Assembly: GCA_041392205.1 (NCBI GenBank)
Contig: JAWKMO010000014.1
Span: 1 to 52,119 of the forward strand
From: Halomarinibacterium sp041392205
Lineage (GTDB): Bacteria; Bacteroidota; Bacteroidia; Flavobacteriales; Flavobacteriaceae
Direction of reading: 5' to 3'
DNA length: 52,119 nt
Below are positions 6,130-15,264 of this stretch, piece after piece. The notes under the pieces are model-generated. The model ran no database searches. It was not told the DNA's origin and worked only from the letters and a program-made list of their open reading frames with translations. A program made the position numbers and the translations under genes. The first letter of the stretch is position 1; each line of letters starts with the position of its first letter.

Positions 6130-7830
6130 TTATTCCTCAAGTGCTTCTTTCTTCATTTTAATAGCATCGAGATAACGGTTTAATTGTTTTTTTACTACAG
6201 GGAATAAGAAATACAATCCTATCATGTTAGGGAATACCATTGCAAAAATCATAGCGTCAGAAAATGCCCAAATGGAGTTCATGCTCGCCGCAGCACCGAT
6301 AACAATAAAGGACAAGAACAGAATTTTATAGACTAAATCGGCAGTTTTACCTCTTCCAAAAAGGAACTTCCAAGATTGCAATCCGTAATACGACCAAGAA
6401 ATCATGGTAGAAACGGCAAATAACACTACCGCTATGGTTAAAAATAAATTGGAATAGGGAATATACTCTGCAAATGCTTTAGAGGTTATTCCAGCACCTT
6501 CAAAGGGCATTCCGTCTATAAAAATGGTCCCAGTACCATCACCCCCATATTCAAAGAAACCACCAAAGTTAAAAATCACAATAACAAGGGCGGTCATAGT
6601 GCAAATTACAACGGTATCAATAAAAGGTTCTAATAATGCCACCAATCCTTCACTGGCAGAATACTTAGTACGAACTGCCGAGTGAGCAATAGAGGCAGAA
6701 CCTGCTCCGGCTTCGTTGGAGAAGGCCGCCCGTTTAAATCCTACTAACAATACTCCTATTAAACTGCCTACTCCAATTGCTGTAGGATTAAAGGCTTCTC
6801 GAACAATCAATGCGATAGCATCATCTAATAATCCAAAATTACTAAAGATAATATACAGGCAAGCAAGGATATAAAACACTGCCATAAAAGGAACTACTCT
6901 TTCAGTTACTGAAGCAATTCGTTTAATACCACCAATAATGATAATACCTACAAAGAATGCAAGCACTAATCCTATAAGGGTTCCAGCCATAGTGCTCTCG
7001 GTTCCAAACATTTCTTTTAAAACAATGGTGGCTTGGTTGGATTGTGCGGCATTACCCCCTCCAAAAGAACCTCCAATACAAAAAATAGCAAAAAATACAG
7101 CGGCTATTTTACCCAAAGTTGCAAATCCCTTTTCTTTTAACCCTTTCGTTAAATAATACATAGGACCACCATAGACTGTACCATCAGGACCTACGTCTCT
7201 ATATTGTACTCCCAGAGTACACTCTACAAACTTAGTGGACATTCCTAATAATCCACAAATTATCATCCAGAAGGTAGCTCCTGGACCTCCTAAAGCTATT
7301 GCAAGTGCAACACCAGCAATATTTCCATTCCCTACGGTGCCCGAAACGGCTGTTGCCAATGCTTGAAAATGAGATACTTCTCCATCGCTACTTTCGTCTC
7401 TTATAGTATCTCTAATATCTCCATCAATAGCTAGTTTGTCATCCAAAGTACCAATATGATGATCAATATCTTCTACTTTATTCATATCCACACCTTGTGC
7501 AATTCCATCTTTACCATATAAAATTTTAGCCCCGTGCTTTTCAATATCTTCATACTTTCCTCTAACGGTATTGATGGCTCTCCAAAAATGACGAATGTTA
7601 GGAAACCCAAAATAAAGAGTGAAAAATGCGGCACTTAGCACTAACAATAGGATAACAAAAGGGGCTCCAGGAAAAACTTCGAAGAAAATAACACTAGAGG
7701 CTGCATCTGAAATAGGTGCAAAGGCTTGGTCGATTTTTTGGTCAATACCCACCTCTTCTGTAGCTGTTTCTTGAGCGAAAGTGATTAGGGGAATCATAAA
7801 ACTTAAAAGGGAAAGAAGATATTTCTTCAT
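6130..7830 (-). CDS. Alanine/glycine:cation symporter (AGCS family)
   Basis: A 566-residue inner-membrane transporter of about ten helices. Family motifs are clear: TAVSGTVGNGNIAGVALAI, GGPGATFWMIICGLLGM, GGPMYYLTKGL, FSNEAGAGSASIAHSA and EPFIDTVVICTMTALV. It imports alanine or glycine with Na+. As in many flavobacterial members the N-terminus has a signal-like segment ending FAQ, and a hydrophilic insert of about 60 residues (about 90-150, rich in Asp) precedes the first signature. It appears monocistronic. Confidence 0.9.
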   Translation of the reverse strand: MKKYLLSLLSFMIPLITFAQETATEEVGIDQKIDQAFAPISDAASSVIFFEVFPGAPFVILLLVLSAAFFTLYFGFPNIRHFWRAINTVRGKYEDIEKHGAKILYGKDGIAQGVDMNKVEDIDHHIGTLDDKLAIDGDIRDTIRDESSDGEVSHFQALATAVSGTVGNGNIAGVALAIALGGPGATFWMIICGLLGMSTKFVECTLGVQYRDVGPDGTVYGGPMYYLTKGLKEKGFATLGKIAAVFFAIFCIGGSFGGGNAAQSNQATIVLKEMFGTESTMAGTLIGLVLAFFVGIIIIGGIKRIASVTERVVPFMAVFYILACLYIIFSNFGLLDDAIALIVREAFNPTAIGVGSLIGVLLVGFKRAAFSNEAGAGSASIAHSAVRTKYSASEGLVALLEPFIDTVVICTMTALVIVIFNFGGFFEYGGDGTGTIFIDGMPFEGAGITSKAFAEYIPYSNLFLTIAVVLFAVSTMISWSYYGLQSWKFLFGRGKTADLVYKILFLSFIVIGAAASMNSIWAFSDAMIFAMVFPNMIGLYFLFPVVKKQLNRYLDAIKMKKEALEE

Positions 7831-7921
7831 AATTGGATTTTTTAGTTGATTATATTGCTTAGCAAGATGCTAAAAAAAAAGGGTTTTTCAAATTTTTGAA
7901 GCGCAATTCTTATTTTGAAAA

Positions 7922-8932
7922 TTAAACTTGGTATTGTTGTTTTAAGTTTTCAATTTGATGAGGACGCCCTATTAAGATTAACTTTGAGTTCTTCTTCAAA
8001 ATTAATGAAGGTTCTGGATTTACAATATATTCGCCTTCTGGTGTTTTATAGCCAATAATAGAACAGCCGGTTTTTTTTCGAAGATCCAAATCTTCTATGG
8101 CTTTTTCTGCTCCACTAGGGCAAACTTTTTCGAAAGGAACTTGCTCTACATAAATACTATCTTCTTCCCCAGAAACGGTAAGGTTATCTAAAAATTCCAC
8201 CAAATCTGGCACCACTACTAAAGAGGCCATATGATCGCCCCCTATTTTATCGGGCATAATCACATTATCGGCGCCAGCCAATTTTAATTTTTTATAGGTG
8301 GTTTCTTCAGTAGCACGACTTATTATTTTTAAATTTTTGTTAATCTGTCTAGCCGAAAGCACTACAAATAAATTATCGGCATCTTTAGGCAAGGCACAAA
8401 TTAATGTGGATGCTCTTTCTATTCCAGCCTTCAATAATACTTCATCTTCATTTGCATTTCCAGTAACAAATAAATGATTTTCATCGTATACTCGCTCCAC
8501 TATTTCGTCATTTATTTCGATCACCACAAACTCTTTTTTATACGCTTCCAGTTTTTGGGCCGCTTGTTTTCCATTTCTACCAAAACCACAAATAATTACA
8601 TGGTTGGATAAATTGTCTATTTTTTGTTGCACTTTTTTATGTCTTATATTTCCAATATTACTTTTACTTAAAATATATTCTGAAATAACTTTAATGGCAT
8701 ATCCTAGGATAAAGATACTTGAAAGAATAAGAAATGAAGTAAAAATCTTTTCTGAAGCACTCATGGGGTGTAGCTCACCAAAACCTACGGTGGTAATAGT
8801 AATGACCGTCATATAAAAGGCATCAATCCACAAGTAATCGTATAAAAACTTAAATCCTAAAATTCCTACACAAAAAATTAGAATTAATAAAAAAATGGCG
8901 CCTACTATTTTTGATTGGAAGAGTTTATTCAT
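7922..8932 (-). CDS. Two-TM potassium channel with RCK (TrkA-N/TrkA-C) domains
   Basis: A 336-residue ligand-gated K+ channel of the MthK type. Two helices (about 9-30 and 62-85) flank a pore loop with selectivity filter TTVGFGE (T47-E53), a GFG variant of GYG. A Rossmann-type RCK domain begins HVIICGFGRNGKQAAQKL (G116, G118, G121) and a TrkA-C domain occupies about 250-336. It shares a 4-bp ATGA overlap with the upstream pspC-like gene, so the two are translationally coupled. Confidence 0.88.
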   Translation of the reverse strand: MNKLFQSKIVGAIFLLILIFCVGILGFKFLYDYLWIDAFYMTVITITTVGFGELHPMSASEKIFTSFLILSSIFILGYAIKVISEYILSKSNIGNIRHKKVQQKIDNLSNHVIICGFGRNGKQAAQKLEAYKKEFVVIEINDEIVERVYDENHLFVTGNANEDEVLLKAGIERASTLICALPKDADNLFVVLSARQINKNLKIISRATEETTYKKLKLAGADNVIMPDKIGGDHMASLVVVPDLVEFLDNLTVSGEEDSIYVEQVPFEKVCPSGAEKAIEDLDLRKKTGCSIIGYKTPEGEYIVNPEPSLILKKNSKLILIGRPHQIENLKQQYQV

Positions 8933-9159
8933 AAGTCGAAAACAGAACTTCTTTTGGTATATACCAAATCTTTAATTTTTAACCAAAAAGCCAATACCAG
9001 ATACAGGGCAAACCCCGCTCCAAAGGTGGCAAAAGTTACATAAATAAACGAAAGTCTTACCGTTTTGGCACGCATTCCCAAACGCTCTGCCAAACGGGAA
9101 CTTACATAGAAACCTCGTTTCTCCAGATAGTGACGCAAATTATAAACCATGTGAAGCAT
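8929..9159 (-). CDS. PspC-domain protein
   Basis: A 76-residue protein built as a PspC domain: a short basic amphipathic part (VYNLRHYLEKRGFYVSSRLAERLGMRAKTVR) written here only as a description of residues 5-35, then one hydrophobic segment (about 36-60). PspC family proteins are envelope-stress sensors at the inner membrane. The start may be the fourth residue (9150). The stop codon overlaps the start of the K+ channel gene, which suggests joint expression. Confidence 0.75.
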   Translation of the reverse strand: MLHMVYNLRHYLEKRGFYVSSRLAERLGMRAKTVRLSFIYVTFATFGAGFALYLVLAFWLKIKDLVYTKRSSVFDL

Positions 9160-9197
9160 GGATGCAAATTACTACATTTTTAAAGAATAAGAATAGC

Positions 9198-10469
9198 TTA
9201 GGATTTTAAAATAAAATTTCCCAACTCACATTGCATACACCGTTGTTTACTGCAATATTCATTCTTTAATTGAAGTAATGATTGACTGTGCCAAGCGCTG
9301 TTTTCGATAGATCGCAAGGATTGAAACTTTGAAATAATAGTATTATTTTCCACAGGGAGCGATACTGCCAAATCGATAAGTTCCTCTGTAATATCGAGAC
9401 CTTGTTGTGTAGCATAAGCAAATTTTAAAGGAATAATAGTATTAATGAGCAACAAGTCCACAAAACCTTTGGTAATACTTTTTTTTCGCTTGGAAGAGGA
9501 AATTTCAAAATTGTAATGGGTATCCCAATACTCACTTGCGGCCACATTGAACAACTCATAAAATGTCTCTTTGGTTTTAGCTTCCATAATTTCTGAAAAA
9601 ATATACGGTCTACTCGTCCATAAAACCGCCAGTTGAGATATTCGTATGGTAGGAAAATTAGGAGGACGAAGTCTGAAAAATTTGCTGAAAATTACCCCTT
9701 GATTTGAAATTTTATACATGGTTTTTGAATAGTCAAAACTATCCTTGAGCATGCTAAAGTACTTCCCTGTTTTTTCTTGCTCCAGCATTCCTGCTTGACC
9801 GTATAGTATTGCTTCCAATTTTAAAACATTCGCACTGCATTTTTTTATGATGGCGTAATCCATAGATTTTGCAACGCTGTAAAAGGAGTCTCCGTTTAAC
9901 GTAAGCCCAAAGTTTTTACATAACAAGATAAACAATACCGCTTCCCAGTTGTTTTGGGTTGCTTTTAATTCTTGCATAACGACTTCCGATTTTTTTTCAA
10001 GCCGTTCTACAAACAATCGCCACAGCCAGTTTTGGAAAATGAAGTCATCGATTGTTCCAAAGGTTTTTTCACATGGAATAAAAGGTTGTTTTTCAGAAAA
10101 TAATTGATAATACCTTTGCATCGTATTTTCTTCAACAATATCTTTTACTTCCAGAGTTTGTAACACACTATTGTCGCTTCTGAAAATAGGCACGTCATGT
10201 TCCCAAACCACATGCAATATCACATTATCATAATGAGCATCCTTTTCGTGTTGATGAGCGTACCAATCGGAAGATTTTACATGAATTTCGACATTGCCCA
10301 CCCATAGTTGCCCGTCTATTTCTACATGAGCCATCAAAAAATCCGGACCCGCATTGGGGTTTTGAATCCCCACATTAATAACCTTACTAGGTTTTTTGTT
10401 GGTAGTAAATAAATTAACTGTCGAAAATTTTTGAAATTTCCACAGATAATGAAGAAAATCCTCCTTCAT
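9198..10469 (-). CDS. DUF2851 family protein
   Basis: I set the start at 10469 (MKEDFLHYLWKF), the usual family N-terminus. An in-frame ATG at 10598 would add 43 residues that run through a terminator hairpin and into the upstream gene's end. The 423-residue protein matches the Bacteroidota family DUF2851, with GIQNPNAGPDFLMAHVEIDG near the N-terminus, GNVEIHVKSSDW, and a cysteine cluster at the extreme C-terminus (CSKQRCMQC) typical of the family. The GPDF and VEIH acidic patterns recall nuclease folds, but function is unknown. Confidence 0.82.
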   Translation of the reverse strand: MKEDFLHYLWKFQKFSTVNLFTTNKKPSKVINVGIQNPNAGPDFLMAHVEIDGQLWVGNVEIHVKSSDWYAHQHEKDAHYDNVILHVVWEHDVPIFRSDNSVLQTLEVKDIVEENTMQRYYQLFSEKQPFIPCEKTFGTIDDFIFQNWLWRLFVERLEKKSEVVMQELKATQNNWEAVLFILLCKNFGLTLNGDSFYSVAKSMDYAIIKKCSANVLKLEAILYGQAGMLEQEKTGKYFSMLKDSFDYSKTMYKISNQGVIFSKFFRLRPPNFPTIRISQLAVLWTSRPYIFSEIMEAKTKETFYELFNVAASEYWDTHYNFEISSSKRKKSITKGFVDLLLINTIIPLKFAYATQQGLDITEELIDLAVSLPVENNTIISKFQSLRSIENSAWHSQSLLQLKNEYCSKQRCMQCELGNFILKS

Positions 10470-10516
10470 GAGAGTTATCAATTGGGGGGAGTTATGCTGC
10501 GGAATTCTAAAAATAG

Positions 10517-10545
10517 AAAATCCTTCCGAGATTTGGAAGGTTTTT
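10517..10545 (-). terminator. Hairpin after the cysteine-synthase/CBS-like gene
   Basis: CCTTCC and GGAAGG enclose a 7-nt loop. On the minus strand it is followed by ATTTTCTATTTTT, a fair U-tract; on the plus strand it is followed by six T. Genes on both sides read leftwards, so it most likely ends the upstream minus-strand transcript. Confidence 0.6.
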
Positions 10546-10567
10546 TCAAACTTATTTATAAATTTCT

Positions 10568-11548
10568 TTATTCTATATAGCCCATCTTTCGCATCCAATC
10601 GTCATTGTACATTTTACCAACGTATCTACTTCCATGGTCGTGAAAAAGCACCACCACCACATCATCTTTGGTAAAATGTTCTTTTAGTTGAAGGACTCCT
10701 TTCATGGCAGCCCCCGCAGAGTTTCCTAAAAACATTCCTTCCTCTTTGGAAAGACGTTGTGTATAGACTGCGGCATCTTTATCGGTTACTTTGGTAAACC
10801 CATCAATAATAGAAAAATCTACATTTTTAGGAAGGATATCTTCACCAATTCCTTCGGTTACATAAGGGTAAATTTCTTTTTCATCAAAAATTCCGGTTTC
10901 GTGGTATTTCTTAAATACACTTCCATAGGTATCCACGCCCCAAACTTTCACATTTGGGTTTTGTTCTTTTAAATATTTTCCAACACCGCTGATGGTTCCT
11001 CCAGTGCCAACACCCACCACAAAATGCGTTACTTTACCATGGGTTTGCTTCCAAATTTCTGGACCCGTGCTTTCATAATGCGCCACAGCATTACTGGGGT
11101 TGTCATATTGATTTACATACCAAGCGTTGGGGGTTTCTTCTCCTAATCTTCTTGCGGTAGAATAATACGATCGAGGATCTTCGGGAGCCACATCGGTTGG
11201 GCAAACATACACTTCGCTTCCCACTGCTTTTAAGATATCTACCTTCTCTTTACTTTGCTTGTCGGTTGTTACGCAAATCATTTTGTAGCCTTTAACAATA
11301 GCGGCGAGGGCCAAGCCCATTCCTGTGTTGCCGCTAGTGCCCTCCACAATGGTACCTCCAGGTTTTAAACGGCCATCGGCTTCCGCATCTTCCACCATTT
11401 TTAACGCCATACGATCTTTTACTGAATTCCCTGGGTTAAAAGTTTCGTATTTAGCCAAAACCAAACAAGGCAACTCTTCGGCTAACTTATTTATTTTTAC
11501 TAAGGGAGTATTCCCAATGGTTCCAAGAATATTTTCTGCGTATTCCAT
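10568..11548 (-). CDS. PLP-dependent cysteine synthase / cystathionine beta-synthase family enzyme
   Basis: A 326-residue fold-type II PLP enzyme. The PLP lysine is K44 in NPGNSVKDRMA, the cofactor asparagine loop is TSGNTG (71-76), and the phosphate loop is GTGGT (181-185). The stretch around SVKDRMALKMVEDAEADGR and the C-terminal DDWMRKMGY are closer to cystathionine beta-synthase catalytic cores than to CysK. There is no heme segment or CBS pair. It makes cysteine, or cystathionine from serine and homocysteine; the two cannot be told apart here. A TACTTTTG -7 box lies 21 bp upstream. Confidence 0.85.
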   Translation of the reverse strand: MEYAENILGTIGNTPLVKINKLAEELPCLVLAKYETFNPGNSVKDRMALKMVEDAEADGRLKPGGTIVEGTSGNTGMGLALAAIVKGYKMICVTTDKQSKEKVDILKAVGSEVYVCPTDVAPEDPRSYYSTARRLGEETPNAWYVNQYDNPSNAVAHYESTGPEIWKQTHGKVTHFVVGVGTGGTISGVGKYLKEQNPNVKVWGVDTYGSVFKKYHETGIFDEKEIYPYVTEGIGEDILPKNVDFSIIDGFTKVTDKDAAVYTQRLSKEEGMFLGNSAGAAMKGVLQLKEHFTKDDVVVVLFHDHGSRYVGKMYNDDWMRKMGYIE

Positions 11549-11568
11549 GCTTACTTTTTAATGTATGG

Positions 11569-11576
11569 CAAAAGTA
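11569..11576 (-). promoter_or_regulatory. -7 element for the cysteine-synthase/CBS-like gene
   Basis: TACTTTTG on the minus strand fits TAnnTTTG and lies 20 bp before the start codon at 11548. No TTG is seen at the expected distance upstream. Confidence 0.45.
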
Positions 11577-11622
11577 CAAAAGACATGAGTGAAAATAGAA
11601 AAGAGAAACAGAAAATAAACCG

Positions 11623-12858
11623 CTATTCAAATCGAATAGCTTTCACTGGTGAAATCTTCGCCACTAAATACGACGGAATTAATAACATTAAAAGACAAAG
11701 CAACAACGTGCCAACATTCAATAAAAGAATATATCCAAAATCCATAAATACTGGTGCTTGAGTAACATAATATGTTTGTGGGTCTAGTGTAATAAAAGCG
11801 CCATATTTTTGAAGTAGCAACAACCCAATTCCTATTATATTTCCAAAAAAGAGTCCAACACAAATAATATACCCAGCATTGTATAAAAATAGTTTCCTTA
11901 TACTCCAATCGTTACTGCCCAAAGCCTTCAAAATACCAATCATTTGGGTACGTTCCAAAATTAAAACGAGCAAAGCAGTAATCATATTAATACCTGCAAT
12001 GAGAATCATGATCCCAATTATGAGGGCTACATTAAAATCGAATAGATCAATCCATTCAAAAATGGAATAATATTTATCCCTAATTGTAATCGCATCTAGT
12101 GTGCTTGGTGTTACTTCATATACCCTATTTCCGATTTCTTGTATCTTACTAAAATCTTCCACAAAAATTTCAAAAGAGCCTACCTCTTGTTCTGTCCAGT
12201 TATTTAACCGTTGTATGTGTCTAATATCGGCTATCATAAATTGTGCATCAAATTCCTGAAATCCGCTGTCGTAAATCCCAACAAGAGTAAAACCTCTGCT
12301 TCGCGTTTTATTTTCTTTTGCTTCTTCAAGAAAAAAGGCACTAATTTTATCTCCTAATAAAAATCCTAGCCTCTTGGCGAGATAGGATGAGATAAGTACT
12401 TCATCATTTAAATTTTCAGTATAAACGGGTAAGCGTCCTGCTACCAAATATTCTTCGAAATATTGCCAATCATAATCGGTACCTACCCCTTTAACGACCA
12501 CCCCTTCAAAATCGTTTTCGGTACGTATAATACCTCCTTTGGAAGCTGTTGTTTGAATGTGTTTTATCCCTTCAACCGAAGTAAAATTGGGGTAAAAATC
12601 TTGTTTTTTGGAAATGGGCACCTGAGATTCATCACTGGTATTACTATCAAAATTGGAAATAATAATATCCCCGTTAAAGGCAGAAACTTTTTCCCGTATT
12701 TTTTTTTGAAGCCCAACGCTCGTGGCAATGGTTATCAACATAATCACCATGCCTAAGGCAATTGCTGTAATGGCAATTTTTATTATTGGTGCCGAAACAC
12801 TACTTTTATAATCCTTCGAGGCGATGATGCGTCGAGCAATAAAGAATTCAAAATTCAC
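11623..12858 (-). CDS. ABC transporter permease, LolC/LolE-like (FtsX family)
   Basis: A 411-residue permease read from a GTG at 12858 (first residues NFEFFIARR match the family start); a TTG at 12864 would add two residues. One helix (about 25-50) is followed by a periplasmic domain (about 50-270) and three C-terminal helices with the FtsX core, including QMIGILKALGSNDWSIRKLF. The likely role is release of lipoproteins from the inner membrane for Lol transport, or a related MacB-type job. The ATPase partner is not in the window. Its start lies only 5 bp from the divergent namZ-like start. Confidence 0.82.
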   Translation of the reverse strand: MNFEFFIARRIIASKDYKSSVSAPIIKIAITAIALGMVIMLITIATSVGLQKKIREKVSAFNGDIIISNFDSNTSDESQVPISKKQDFYPNFTSVEGIKHIQTTASKGGIIRTENDFEGVVVKGVGTDYDWQYFEEYLVAGRLPVYTENLNDEVLISSYLAKRLGFLLGDKISAFFLEEAKENKTRSRGFTLVGIYDSGFQEFDAQFMIADIRHIQRLNNWTEQEVGSFEIFVEDFSKIQEIGNRVYEVTPSTLDAITIRDKYYSIFEWIDLFDFNVALIIGIMILIAGINMITALLVLILERTQMIGILKALGSNDWSIRKLFLYNAGYIICVGLFFGNIIGIGLLLLQKYGAFITLDPQTYYVTQAPVFMDFGYILLLNVGTLLLCLLMLLIPSYLVAKISPVKAIRFE

Positions 12859-12863
12859 GAGCA

Positions 12864-14105
12864 ATGGTTCGATTTTCTTTTTTCAAAAATACATTATTAA
12901 TTATTCTTCCCTTAACGATGTTGTTTTGTTTTTCGTGTGGGGGACAAAATAGAGACGAGAAAATAGAAAAGAGAGCCGCGAACAAAGATGTTGATTCTTT
13001 AAATATAAAAGTAATTATTCCAGCAGCTAACTCCTATAATCAATATCTAAAATTGCTTCAAAACAAAAAAGTGGGTGTGGTTGCCAATCAAACTTCAATT
13101 GCAAAAAACGATATTCACTTAGTCGATTTTTTACTTTCAGAAGGCATTGCTATCCAAAAAATATTCTCTCCCGAACATGGCTTTCGAGGTACGGAAGACG
13201 CTGGTGCCGAAGTAAAAGATGGTAAGGACACCAAAACAGGATTACCTATTTTTTCGCTTCATGGAAAAAATAGAAAACCTACTCCGGAGCAAATGCAAGA
13301 TTTGGAGGTGATGGTTTTTGACATTCAGGATGTAGGGGTACGTTTCTACACCTATCTTTCTACCTTACACTTAGTTATGGAAGCCTGTGCCGAGGCAAAT
13401 GTACCGCTCATAGTTTTAGATCGTCCCAATCCGAATGCACATTATATCGATGGCCCAATGATGGAAGTAGCGAACACCAGTTTTCTTGGGATGCATCCCG
13501 TACCTTTGGTCTACGGAATGACTATAGGAGAATACGCCCAAATGATTAATGGCGAAGGCTGGTTGAAGGATGGAATGCCATGCCCTTTAACCGTCATTCC
13601 AATAAAAAATTACAGCCATCAAACTCCCTATTCGTTACCTATTCGCCCATCCCCAAATTTACCCAACGACCAAGCCATCAACTTGTACCCAAGTTTAGGT
13701 TTGCTAGAAGGGACCAACCTTAACGCAGGTCGTGGTACCGAAATGCAATTTCAAATATTAGGATCCCCTTATTTACCCAAAGACAAATATCCATTTACCT
13801 ACACCCCACAACCTAATTTTGGTTCCAGTAGTCCAAAATTCAAAGGCTTGGAATGTCACGGGCTCGATTTACGAAACACCCCAAAATTGAGCACAGTAGA
13901 TCTCCGTTTTATTATTGATGCATATCATAATTACGCCAAAAAAAGTGAGTTTTTTAATACGAAAAATTTTACGGCTCACGCTGGTACTGCCAAATTGCAA
14001 CAGCAAATTGAATCTGGACTTTCTGCAGAAGCAATTAGGGAAAGCTGGAAACCACAGTTGAATGAGTTTAAAAAAGTAAGGGAAAAGTATTTGATTTATG
14101 AGTAA
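12864..14105 (+). CDS. NamZ-like exo-beta-N-acetylmuramidase lipoprotein (DUF1343, GH171)
   Basis: A 413-residue lipoprotein: signal helix then cysteine C25 in CFSCGG. The body is DUF1343, the family that includes NamZ of Bacillus subtilis and Tannerella forsythia, which removes terminal MurNAc from peptidoglycan fragments. The family block KIFSPEHGFRGTEDAG holds the conserved E104, followed by DIQDVGVRFYTY, RPNPNAHYIDGP and NLNAGRGTEMQF. It likely works in the periplasm in muropeptide recycling. No other MurNAc-recycling gene lies next to it. Its promoter must lie inside the divergent permease gene. Confidence 0.88.
   Translation: MVRFSFFKNTLLIILPLTMLFCFSCGGQNRDEKIEKRAANKDVDSLNIKVIIPAANSYNQYLKLLQNKKVGVVANQTSIAKNDIHLVDFLLSEGIAIQKIFSPEHGFRGTEDAGAEVKDGKDTKTGLPIFSLHGKNRKPTPEQMQDLEVMVFDIQDVGVRFYTYLSTLHLVMEACAEANVPLIVLDRPNPNAHYIDGPMMEVANTSFLGMHPVPLVYGMTIGEYAQMINGEGWLKDGMPCPLTVIPIKNYSHQTPYSLPIRPSPNLPNDQAINLYPSLGLLEGTNLNAGRGTEMQFQILGSPYLPKDKYPFTYTPQPNFGSSSPKFKGLECHGLDLRNTPKLSTVDLRFIIDAYHNYAKKSEFFNTKNFTAHAGTAKLQQQIESGLSAEAIRESWKPQLNEFKKVREKYLIYE
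12884..12891 (-). promoter_or_regulatory. Possible -7 element for the LolC/E-like permease, inside namZ-like gene
   Basis: TATTTTTG on the minus strand matches TAnnTTTG and lies 25 bp from the permease GTG, within the signal-peptide codons of the divergent gene. No clear -33 is present. Confidence 0.4.
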
Positions 14106-14112
14106 TAAAAAG

Positions 14113-14718
14113 TCAATATTTTTTATCCAACTTTATTAAATATTGTTTTAATACGTCATATTTACTTTTTTCCTTTTTAAAATCTTCATAAAGAGAAGAA
14201 TCCTTTTCCTTTAAATTTTTCTTAATCCACCCTTTAGTTAACGGAAATTTTTTTCCTGTTTCTAAGCTTAAAACTACAATTTCATCTCCTCCATTCATAC
14301 CTCTTATATCATCTCTAGGAAAATAAGCCTCAAAATAAGCATACTTATTACCAATATAATTAACTTTAAAATATACCTGTTCGTTTATAAAACAATCTAA
14401 GCATCTATAAGAAGACACATATAAACTTTCACCATCACTAAAACCAAATATTCTACCTATTTGCTTATTATACATTTTCTTTTCTTCCTTAGAAGTTACA
14501 TCAAATTTGTAAGCTTGAATACTACTTTTACCTTTAAAAACCCCTAGAGAAGGACTTTCCACTTCAATAATTTTACCAATAAGTTCGTAAGATGGTTGAC
14601 CTGATTTAAATTCTCTTGAACTTTTATATACTCCAGATATCAATTTAAATTCGTTCTCCTGAGCTTCTAGGTTTATACTTAATAAAAAGAGAAGTAAAAA
14701 AGGAAATATTTTGATCAT
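14113..14718 (-). CDS. Hypothetical secreted protein
   Basis: A 201-residue protein with an N-terminal signal peptide (hydrophobic residues 4-17, ending NLEAQ). The mature part is rich in Lys, Glu and Tyr with a CLDCF pair in the middle. I do not recognise a family. Its stop lies 7 bp from the convergent namZ-like stop. A promoter with TTG-N21-TAACTTTG is visible at 14756-14787 inside the end of the upstream YkgJ gene, so it has its own start signal. Confidence 0.6.
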   Translation of the reverse strand: MIKIFPFLLLFLLSINLEAQENEFKLISGVYKSSREFKSGQPSYELIGKIIEVESPSLGVFKGKSSIQAYKFDVTSKEEKKMYNKQIGRIFGFSDGESLYVSSYRCLDCFINEQVYFKVNYIGNKYAYFEAYFPRDDIRGMNGGDEIVVLSLETGKKFPLTKGWIKKNLKEKDSSLYEDFKKEKSKYDVLKQYLIKLDKKY

Positions 14719-14752
14719 TGATTATTAATTTTAGCCTAAGTTAACAAAAAAG

Positions 14753-15247
14753 TCACAAAGTTAATTTCCGCTTCATCTCCTCCACAATATTAAAAGCCGC
14801 TGGACAAATCGCTACATTTTTTAAGGTAAGATGAGAGATTTGTTGGAATTTCTTTCTGTCGGTATGTGGAAATTCGCGGCAAGCTTTAGGTCGCACATCG
14901 TAAATACTGCATTCATTATTGGCTCCCAAAAACGTACAGGGTACTGTTTGGAGTACATAATCGTTGTCTTCATCTACTCGCAAATAGGTTTCAATAAATT
15001 GCTGGGGTTTCATCCGGAAGTGTTTGGAAATTCGCTCAATATCCTTATCCGTAAACAATGGCCCCGTAGTTTTACAGCAATTGGCACAAGTAAGGCAATC
15101 GGTTTTTTGGAACTCGGCTTCATGCCATTCCAGCATCCATGTATCGAGGTTTTTGGGTGGTTTTTTCTTCAGCTTGGCAAAGAATTTTTTATTCTCATTC
15201 TCCGTATCTTTGGCGCGCTGTGGGAGTTGTTTCAGAATTTCTTCCAT
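14753..15247 (-). CDS. YkgJ-type cysteine-cluster protein
   Basis: A 164-residue cytoplasmic protein with the conserved CxxCxxCC cluster (C51, C54, C57, C58) and further cysteines C104, C113, C123 and C148, the pattern of the YkgJ/CxxCxxCC family that binds zinc or an iron-sulfur cluster. Other conserved parts are CSIYDVRPKACREFP and AICPAAF. The biochemical role is unknown. The start codon is 17 bp from the divergent methyltransferase start. Confidence 0.85.
   Translation of the reverse strand: MEEILKQLPQRAKDTENENKKFFAKLKKKPPKNLDTWMLEWHEAEFQKTDCLTCANCCKTTGPLFTDKDIERISKHFRMKPQQFIETYLRVDEDNDYVLQTVPCTFLGANNECSIYDVRPKACREFPHTDRKKFQQISHLTLKNVAICPAAFNIVEEMKRKLTL
14756..14787 (-). promoter_or_regulatory. 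Promoter for the secreted hypothetical protein
   Basis: TTG (14785-14787) is followed after 21 nt by TAACTTTG (14756-14763) on the minus strand, matching the Bacteroidota consensus. It overlaps the last codons of the YkgJ gene. Confidence 0.55.
15205..15212 (+). promoter_or_regulatory. Possible -7 element for the methyltransferase gene
   Basis: TATCTTTG on the plus strand, inside the 5' part of the divergent YkgJ gene, 52 bp before the methyltransferase ATG. No -33 at the expected spacing. Confidence 0.4.
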
Positions 15248-15264
15248 CCTTCAAAAATACAGAA

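Noticed and set aside
7862..7890. Hairpin TTAGCA-AGA-TGCTAA as a terminator of the K+ channel gene
   Set aside because: On the minus strand it is not followed by a T-tract; the A-run lies on the wrong side.
7968..8932. GFG selectivity filter as a broken K+ channel
   Set aside because: GFG is a known functional variant of GYG in two-helix channels, and the rest of the pore and RCK domains are intact.
10470..10598. A 43-residue N-terminal extension of the DUF2851 protein
   Set aside because: It spans a terminator hairpin and the end of the upstream gene, and the family starts at MKEDFLHYLW.
15252..15259. TATTTTTG as promoter of a leaderless YkgJ mRNA
   Set aside because: It would place the start site at or inside the first codon; without mapping data I cannot tell this from a chance AT-rich match.
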